A stretch of DNA of 64,000 nt from an uncultured Bacilli bacterium. GTDB taxonomy: Bacteria > Bacillota_I > Bacilli_A > RF39 > UBA660. The notes below the pieces were generated by a model. That model was given only the letters and a program-made list of their open reading frames with translations. It was not told where the DNA came from and did no database searches. The stretch covers positions 16,735 through 80,734 of the forward strand of contig CAKOLH010000003.1 of NCBI GenBank assembly GCA_934096105.1, in the 5' to 3' direction. Below are positions 58,929-64,000 of this stretch, one piece after another (position 1 is the first letter of the stretch; every line of letters begins with the position of its first letter). The position numbers and the translations under genes are program-made.

Positions 58929-61544
58929 ATGAAAGAAAATAATTATTATAATAAAAAAGTAGAAGAACTATACAAAGAATTAAATACCAGTATAAGTGGA
59001 TTAACTGAAGAAGAAGCAAGTAAAAGGTTAGAGGAGTATGGCGAAAACAAATTAGCAGAACGAAAGAAAAAATCAAATTTCATAATCTTTTTAAATCAGT
59101 TTAATGATCTAATGATAATACTATTAATATTTGCTTCAGTATTTTCTGCAGTAATATCTTATATTCAAAAAGAATCATATGCTGACTCAGTAATAATCTT
59201 AATAATTGTAGTAATAAATGCAACCCTAAGTTTTATCGAAGAAAAGAAAGCCGATAAAGCCATTGAAGAACTAAATAAAATGTTTATAACAAATAATAAT
59301 GTCATAAGAAATGGTAAAAAAGAAACAATTGATGTTAGAAAGATTGTACCAGGAGATATAATAGAACTAGAAGCAGGGGATTATGTATCCACTGATGCTA
59401 GAATAATATCATCAGAAGCCTTAGAAGTAAACGAATCAACCTTAACCGGAGAATCAAAAAGTATCAAGAAAGATAATATAGATATAACCGAAGAAAAAGA
59501 ATTATATGAAAGAAAAAATATGGTTTATGCTGGCTGTAATGTAACAAATGGACATGCCTTTGTAGTAGTATGTAGTACCGCTATGAATACTGAACTAGGT
59601 AAAATAGGAGCAAGTCTTATGAATAATAAGAATGAACTAACTCCACTTCAAAAGAAAGTAAACCAAATAAGTAAAGTATTAACCTATATAATAATAGCAA
59701 TAATAATAGTTATGATGGCCGTAGGTCTCCTTAAAAAGAATGATTTTTTTGATATCTTAATGCTATCCATCTCCCTAGCAGTCGCCGCTATTCCTGAAGG
59801 AATGTCATCAGTTATAACCATAATATTATCTCTTGGTATGTCCGAAATGGCTAAAAGAAATGTCATCATAAGAAAGATGGCCTCTGTTGAAACATTAGGT
59901 TCCACTGACATAATCTGTTCCGATAAAACAGGAACTATTACTGAGAACAAAATGCAAGTAAAAAGTATCTATGTAAACAATAAATTATATACCGAAAAAG
60001 ATAATATTGAAAACATAAATCTATATAATTATTGCCTATCAAGTTGTCAAAATGTAACAAAGAATAACGATAAATATCTAGGAGACGAAACCGAAGTAGC
60101 CATCTATAAATACCTTGAAGAAAAAAATATATTAATAAATATCCCAAGAGTAAAAGAGTACCCATTTGACTCAGATAGAAAAATGATGAGTACTATCAAT
60201 ACCATTGAAGGTAAAGAATATTCATTTACTAAAGGAAGTTTAGACTCAGTATTACAAAACTGTTCCTATTATCTAGAAGATAATAAATTATATAATATAA
60301 CTACTGAATATAAAGAAACAATATTTAAAATAGAAGAGGAAGAATCAGAAAAATCCCTTCGTATCTTAGCCCTTGCCTATAAAACAGAAAACACAAGTGA
60401 TCCAGAACATAATATGATATTTATAGGATTAATAGGAATGATGGATCCACCAAGAATATCAGTACCAAATGCTATTAATACTTGTAAAAATTCTGGTATA
60501 AAAATAGTTATGATAACAGGGGATAGTATAAATACAGCTCGTGCAATAGCTAAAAGTGTTGGTATTATCGATACTGATGATGGAGCCACTACTGGAAAAG
60601 AAATAGATAAGTTAACAGACGATGAATTAAAAGAAGCCGTAAAAAAATATAATGTTTATGCTAGAATATCACCAAGTACCAAATTAAGAATAGTAGATGC
60701 ACTTCAAAGTAATGGTTATGTTGTAGCCATGACCGGTGATGGCGTAAACGATGCACCCGCTATTCAAAAAGCTGATATTGGAATAGGCATGGGCATAACC
60801 GGAACTGAAGTAGTAAAAAAAGTAGCAGATTGTATTCTTGTAGATGATAGTTTTTCTACCATCGTAGATGGAGTTGAAGAAGGAAGAAGAATAACTTCTA
60901 ACATCAAGAAAATAATACTATACTTACTAGCGGGTAATATAGTTGAAGTACTTCTAGTATTCATATCCATGGTACTAAATATGGAAATGTTTACAACTTT
61001 GCAATTACTATGGATAAACCTAGTAACAGATAGTATACCCGCTATTATGTTAGCTTTTGAAAAGAAAACAGAAGACCAAATGGAAAATAATCTTGCTAAT
61101 AAATACAATGAAAGTTTCTTTACTCCATTATTAACAGCTAAAATAGTAATCGGAGCAATCATAAAATCAATAGTAATGTTAATAATATTTATCTATTTTG
61201 CTAAAGCAGTAGATGTAAATACCGCAGGTTCATTATTATTTATCTACTTAGTAACCCATGAATTACTATTCTCGTTCTCTTGTCGTAATATTAAGAAGTC
61301 AGTACTAAATAAAGACATCTTTTCAAATAAAAAACTAACTCTAGGAGTCTTAACAATATTAATAATACAAATCATAGTATTAGTAACTCCAATAAGCAAA
61401 TACTTTATAGTACCAAATATAAAAATAAATTATATCTTGATAACTATCGGAATATGTCTTATAATGTTTTTATTAGGAGAGTTAGTAAAACCAATATATA
61501 CAAAATTATTTAAAGATTACAGGGAGGTTAAAAATGAAAAATAA
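58929..61544 (+). CDS. P2A-type Ca2+-transporting ATPase
   Basis: 871 residues. Motifs: SGLTEEEASKRLEEYG (cation ATPase N), TGES, AAIPEGMSSVITI in helix M4 (PEGL-like Ca2+ site), SDKTGTITENKM (phosphorylation), MTGDGVNDAPAI and LLWINLVTDSIPA in M6. The overall layout matches bacterial SERCA-like pumps. The M4 sequence PEGMSS replaces the common PEGLPA, which may affect ion handling. AAAGGAG gives the start. It overlaps the next gene by 11 nt. Confidence 0.92.
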   Translation: MKENNYYNKKVEELYKELNTSISGLTEEEASKRLEEYGENKLAERKKKSNFIIFLNQFNDLMIILLIFASVFSAVISYIQKESYADSVIILIIVVINATLSFIEEKKADKAIEELNKMFITNNNVIRNGKKETIDVRKIVPGDIIELEAGDYVSTDARIISSEALEVNESTLTGESKSIKKDNIDITEEKELYERKNMVYAGCNVTNGHAFVVVCSTAMNTELGKIGASLMNNKNELTPLQKKVNQISKVLTYIIIAIIIVMMAVGLLKKNDFFDILMLSISLAVAAIPEGMSSVITIILSLGMSEMAKRNVIIRKMASVETLGSTDIICSDKTGTITENKMQVKSIYVNNKLYTEKDNIENINLYNYCLSSCQNVTKNNDKYLGDETEVAIYKYLEEKNILINIPRVKEYPFDSDRKMMSTINTIEGKEYSFTKGSLDSVLQNCSYYLEDNKLYNITTEYKETIFKIEEEESEKSLRILALAYKTENTSDPEHNMIFIGLIGMMDPPRISVPNAINTCKNSGIKIVMITGDSINTARAIAKSVGIIDTDDGATTGKEIDKLTDDELKEAVKKYNVYARISPSTKLRIVDALQSNGYVVAMTGDGVNDAPAIQKADIGIGMGITGTEVVKKVADCILVDDSFSTIVDGVEEGRRITSNIKKIILYLLAGNIVEVLLVFISMVLNMEMFTTLQLLWINLVTDSIPAIMLAFEKKTEDQMENNLANKYNESFFTPLLTAKIVIGAIIKSIVMLIIFIYFAKAVDVNTAGSLLFIYLVTHELLFSFSCRNIKKSVLNKDIFSNKKLTLGVLTILIIQIIVLVTPISKYFIVPNIKINYILITIGICLIMFLLGELVKPIYTKLFKDYREVKNEK

Positions 61545-61908
61545 TAATAGTACATTTATAGTACTCGGAGGTATATTTATCTTATCAGTATTTAGTTTCA
61601 TTGTAGCAAAAAATATTCTACCAGATAGTGATAATAATCAGTATTACGCTAAACCTAATGAAAATATGACAGCAAAAATAGAAAGTATTACTAAAGAAAA
61701 TAATAAACTTATAATAACAACAACAGGAGATTCAACTGAATACTGTCTAAAAACAACTAAGAGTGTTCCCAGTATAGATTCATTATGTTGGAATAAAATA
61801 GAAAATAACAAAGTAGAGAGTAATTACTTTACGTATAAAAAATATTATCTTTGGATTAAAGATAGTGATAATAGAATAAGTGGTAGAACTACTATAGAAA
61901 AGGAGTAA
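61534..61908 (+). CDS. Membrane-anchored small extracellular protein
   Basis: 124 residues: one membrane helix (about 8-27), then an extracellular beta-rich domain with two Cys (EYCLKTTK, SLCWNKI) that could form a disulfide. It overlaps the Ca2+ ATPase gene, suggesting a linked or regulatory function. GGGAGG lies in the ATPase end. I do not recognise a family. Confidence 0.65.
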   Translation: MKNNNSTFIVLGGIFILSVFSFIVAKNILPDSDNNQYYAKPNENMTAKIESITKENNKLIITTTGDSTEYCLKTTKSVPSIDSLCWNKIENNKVESNYFTYKKYYLWIKDSDNRISGRTTIEKE

Positions 61909-61910
61909 AT

Positions 61911-62333
61911 ATGGAAAATGATAGAATAGAAACTACTAGAAATAGAGTATTTGTCAAAGAATTAGCTTTTGGCAAAGATAGTCCTATTGCTATGAAGACA
62001 AATGATAATTTTGTATATAGAGTAACCGGTATGGATCAAGTAGAAGATATTATAACTAGTGGATATGCAAGAAGTAAAGATAAAGTAAAAGGTGGTCATA
62101 ATAATGAATTATTTTGGACTAGAGGTGGAGATAAACTATTTTACTACGATAAAAGACCAGTACTAGAAGCACCATCCACTAAAGTACAAGATGGTCAAAT
62201 GGGAGCTATTCCACTAGAAGATTTAACTGCTATTTGGATATTTAATGAAAAAGAAAATAGATATGTTAATTGTATTGAATACTATAGATATCTAAGAGAA
62301 GAACTAGTATCTTCTAAAGTAAAAGGTAGATAG
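61911..62333 (+). CDS. Small protein with possible ADP-ribosyltransferase-like features
   Basis: 140 residues, soluble. It contains FVYRVTGMDQVEDIITSGY, where an Arg-Thr strand followed by an I..SG turn recalls ART folds such as DarT, then ELFWTRGGDKLFYYDKRPVLEA and QMGAIPLEDLTAIW. The similarity is weak and the NAD site is not demonstrated. AAAGGAG before the ATG; 2 bp after the preceding gene. Otherwise unknown. Confidence 0.55.
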   Translation: MENDRIETTRNRVFVKELAFGKDSPIAMKTNDNFVYRVTGMDQVEDIITSGYARSKDKVKGGHNNELFWTRGGDKLFYYDKRPVLEAPSTKVQDGQMGAIPLEDLTAIWIFNEKENRYVNCIEYYRYLREELVSSKVKGR

Positions 62334-62366
62334 TAGTATATTTCTCTCACATTACATTGTTCGAGT

Positions 62367-62418
62367 TTTTGAAAGCCTAAGGTGTTTCAAAATATTTCAG
62401 AGCCAAACGTCTCTGAAA
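62367..62418 (+). repeat. Paired-hairpin repeat, copy 10
   Basis: Hairpin A: TTTTGAAA/TTTCAAAA, perfect 8 bp, with a G.G closing mismatch next to loop CCTAAGGT. Hairpin B: TTTCAGAG/CTCTGAAA, perfect, loop CCAAACGT (the most divergent loop). Upstream flank resembles copy 4, downstream flank copy 9. Confidence 0.85.
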
Positions 62419-62435
62419 AAAATTATTTATATAAG

Positions 62436-62460
62436 CTATAGATTTATGTCTATAGTTTTT
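62436..62460 (+). terminator. Terminator-like hairpin downstream of copy 10
   Basis: CTATAGA/TCTATAG with loop TTTATG, then five T; nearly identical in context to 57025-57050. Confidence 0.7.
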
Positions 62461-62510
62461 ATTATGTCACAAGTATTGATAAAAAAATATATAAAATTAT
62501 AATTTATATA

Positions 62511-62540
62511 TTGACAAAAATAGGTTACATATGTTACCAT
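62511..62540 (+). promoter_or_regulatory. Autoregulated toxin-antitoxin promoter with operator
   Basis: TTGACA at 62511-62516, 18-bp spacer, TACCAT at 62535-62540. The near-palindrome GGTTACATATGTTACC (62523-62538) covers the spacer and -10, as expected for an MqsA-type operator. Confidence 0.65.
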
Positions 62541-62599
62541 TAATACAGAAAGGAAAAGATATATTATGTAATAGAAAGATAAGCGCGAGGGGAAATTAT

Positions 62600-62926
62600 A
62601 TGACTGGAGAGCAGCTCAAACTACTAACAAAAATGAAAAAGTTAATAACTAAAGGAAATAAAAGATTTGCTAATAGAAAAGATAGAGATTATCTTGAAGA
62701 GTTATTAGAAATTGGGATAACTGAAAGTTTAGCATGGCAAGAAATATTAACATTATCTTCATATAACTATGTTCAAGATTATAAACCTTTTTATTCAAAA
62801 AGTGAAAATTCACTAGTATTTAAAAAAGATATTAATGGAAATAGAGTATATATTAAGTTAAAGATAGAAGAATATAATAATAAAGAAATGACAGTATGTC
62901 TATCATTTCATATAGATTATAAATAG
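62600..62926 (+). CDS. MqsR-like type II toxin (mRNA interferase)
   Basis: 108 residues. The pattern KKLITKGNKRFANRKD, EIGITESLAWQEILTLSSYNYVQDYKP and VYIKLKIEE...VCLSFHIDYK follows MqsR, a RelE-fold ribonuclease (LG......I..L...D..K, VYLK, SFH). ATG at 62600 follows GAGGGG; longer in-frame readings run into the promoter. The toxin gene precedes its antitoxin, the mqsRA order. Fold identification is by eye. Confidence 0.65.
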   Translation: MTGEQLKLLTKMKKLITKGNKRFANRKDRDYLEELLEIGITESLAWQEILTLSSYNYVQDYKPFYSKSENSLVFKKDINGNRVYIKLKIEEYNNKEMTVCLSFHIDYK

Positions 62927-62935
62927 GAGGATATT

Positions 62936-63913
62936 ATGAGATGTGATAATTGTGGTAGTAGTGATACTTATATTAAAAATCATGAACATATCTACCAAAT
63001 AAAAGGAAAAGAAATAAAGTTTAATTCAGATAGAAGATTCTGCTCTAAATGTAATAATTTAGTATATGATGATAAATTAGATAATATTGCTTCTGAAAAA
63101 GGTATAGAAATATATAATAAATTATATGGAGTAACAAAAGAAGAAATAATAGCCTTAAGAAAGAAATATAACTTATCACAAGAATTATTTTCTAAAGTAA
63201 TAGGATGTGCTAAAAAAACATTAATAAGTTATGAAAAAGGAGTATCTATACCAAATGATAGTTATTTAATATTAATAAAAATTTTAATAGCCAATCCAGA
63301 AATAATAGCAAACTTAGTTGAAGCTAATAAAGTGCAATTTACTGATAAAGAATATAATAAGATTAATGATAAGATATCTATATTCTTAGCTAATAATGAA
63401 AGGCAATTATTACTAAGCGAAAAGCATAGCCTAACAGAGTATAATGGTTATACTAAGTTTAATAAAGAAAAAGTATATAATATGATTATCTTTCTTGCAG
63501 ATAATACGATATTAAAAACAAAATTATTAAAAGAAATGTTTTACGCTGATTTCTTATTTTATAAAGAAAACTGTAAATCAATAACCGGACTAGAATATTG
63601 TAAACTACCCTTTGGTCCAGTACCAGATAGTTTTGAAACAATATTATCATATGGAGATCAAGAGGATATAATAGACTATAAACCAGTAATAACTTCATCT
63701 AAAGAATATTATGAAATAACACCAAAGAAAAAGTTTAATAAAGATTTATTTACCAACGAAGAATTAGAAGTATTAGATAAGGTAAAGAAATATTTTAAAA
63801 ATTATAATGCTAAAGAAATAGTAGAATATTCTCATAAAGAAAAAGCATTCTTAGATACTAATAAATGTGAAAAAATAAGCTATGACTATTCTTTTGATAT
63901 AGATTTAAAATAG
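62936..63913 (+). CDS. MqsA-type antitoxin fused to a Panacea-like domain
   Basis: 325 residues: N-terminal zinc module with Cys3, Cys6, Cys36 and Cys39, a helix-turn-helix (LRKKYNLSQELFSKVIGCAKKTLISYEKG, about 65-100) and a C-terminal region (about 165-300) with NMIIFLADNTILKTKLLKEMFYADFLFY and YCKLPFGPVPDSF, matching the Panacea/SocA-like (DUF4065) domain. The full protein is likely to neutralise the toxin and repress the promoter upstream. AGGAGG gives the start, 9 bp after the toxin stop. Confidence 0.8.
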   Translation: MRCDNCGSSDTYIKNHEHIYQIKGKEIKFNSDRRFCSKCNNLVYDDKLDNIASEKGIEIYNKLYGVTKEEIIALRKKYNLSQELFSKVIGCAKKTLISYEKGVSIPNDSYLILIKILIANPEIIANLVEANKVQFTDKEYNKINDKISIFLANNERQLLLSEKHSLTEYNGYTKFNKEKVYNMIIFLADNTILKTKLLKEMFYADFLFYKENCKSITGLEYCKLPFGPVPDSFETILSYGDQEDIIDYKPVITSSKEYYEITPKKKFNKDLFTNEELEVLDKVKKYFKNYNAKEIVEYSHKEKAFLDTNKCEKISYDYSFDIDLK

Positions 63914-63968
63914 TTATCAACAATATTTGTTGATAACTAAAAAGAAAAGAGACTATCTAGTAGTCTCT
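63911..63968 (-). terminator. Two hairpins closing the toxin-antitoxin unit, with a minus-strand terminator
   Basis: TAGTTATCAACAA/TTGTTGATAACTA is a perfect 13-bp stem (63911-63939) containing the antitoxin stop but no T run on +. Next, AGAGACTA/TAGTCTCT (63948-63968) is followed on the minus strand by TTTTCTTTTT, so it should terminate a minus-strand gene lying beyond the right edge. The remaining 32 bases hold no identifiable gene. Confidence 0.6.
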
Positions 63969-64000
63969 CCCCAGCTCAAGCGGTGTACTTAACATACACT

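Noticed and set aside
63969..64000. Minus-strand coding end at the right edge
   Set aside because: About ten codons can be read on the minus strand, but this is too short to support any gene; only the terminator is reported.

Overview
The window is 64 kb of very AT-rich DNA, dense in coding sequence and mostly on the + strand. Ribosome binding sites are AGGAGG or AGGTGAT type and the genes are those of a low-GC Firmicute (Bacillota). Several sporulation genes are present: the tail of spoIIR, cwlD, a complete unsplit sigK, a sigH-position sigma factor, and a sensor kinase preceded by two Spo0A-type boxes. With LTA synthase, PrpC/PrkC, ArsR/CadA and an Agr system, this fits an endospore-forming (or sporulation-gene-retaining) Bacilli/Erysipelotrichia-like gut lineage. 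The species cannot be named from the sequence.

Layout. 1-3.1 kb: spoIIR end, MntP-like exporter, murA, an SGNH protein and rpmE. 3.3-8.1 kb: LTA synthase with agrA-agrC on +, convergent with agrB-agrD on -; agrD is a 37-codon gene that is easily missed. 8.3-18.2 kb: EIIB-like protein, sporulation-type kinase, Smr, surface protein, clpP, TGS-uridine kinase, cwlD, phospholipase C-like, Abi_2/HEPN protein, htrA. 18.4-28.3 kb: acyl-CoA ligase plus hybrid kinase lacking its histidine, tsaE-tsaB-rimI-tsaD, an isolated holin-endolysin pair, and an AAA ATPase bracketed by hairpin repeats. 28.5-32.5 kb: pcrA and cell-wall peptidases. 32.8-35.8 kb: a zinc/cadmium efflux operon with a perfect ArsR operator. 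35.8-42.7 kb: rlmN-prpC-prkC-rsgA-rpe, then a divergent bL28 and sigK on -. 42.9-43.2 kb: a small structured RNA resembling a hok-type toxin mRNA. 43.3-50.8 kb: yqeG-yqeH, mrnC-rlmB-sigH-like, uvrA. 51-64 kb: HerA-like ATPase, SAM riboswitch-metK, acyltransferase, zinc-ribbon metalloprotease, Ca2+ ATPase, and an MqsR/MqsA-Panacea toxin-antitoxin pair.

The most unusual structure is a dispersed intergenic repeat present in ten copies, plus one doubtful copy. Each copy is two (once three) adjacent hairpins. The stems differ completely between copies yet remain paired almost perfectly, while the 7-12 nt loops are conserved (CCTAAGGT type, then CCTRTAGT type). I do not recognise this as a described family. 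The second notable item is the 42.96-43.22 kb RNA: its 5' and 3' ends pair over about 24 bp, and it carries two overlapping micro-ORFs, the second encoding a 25-residue membrane peptide.

Limits: all family names come from motif reading without database searches; promoters and terminators are by eye.
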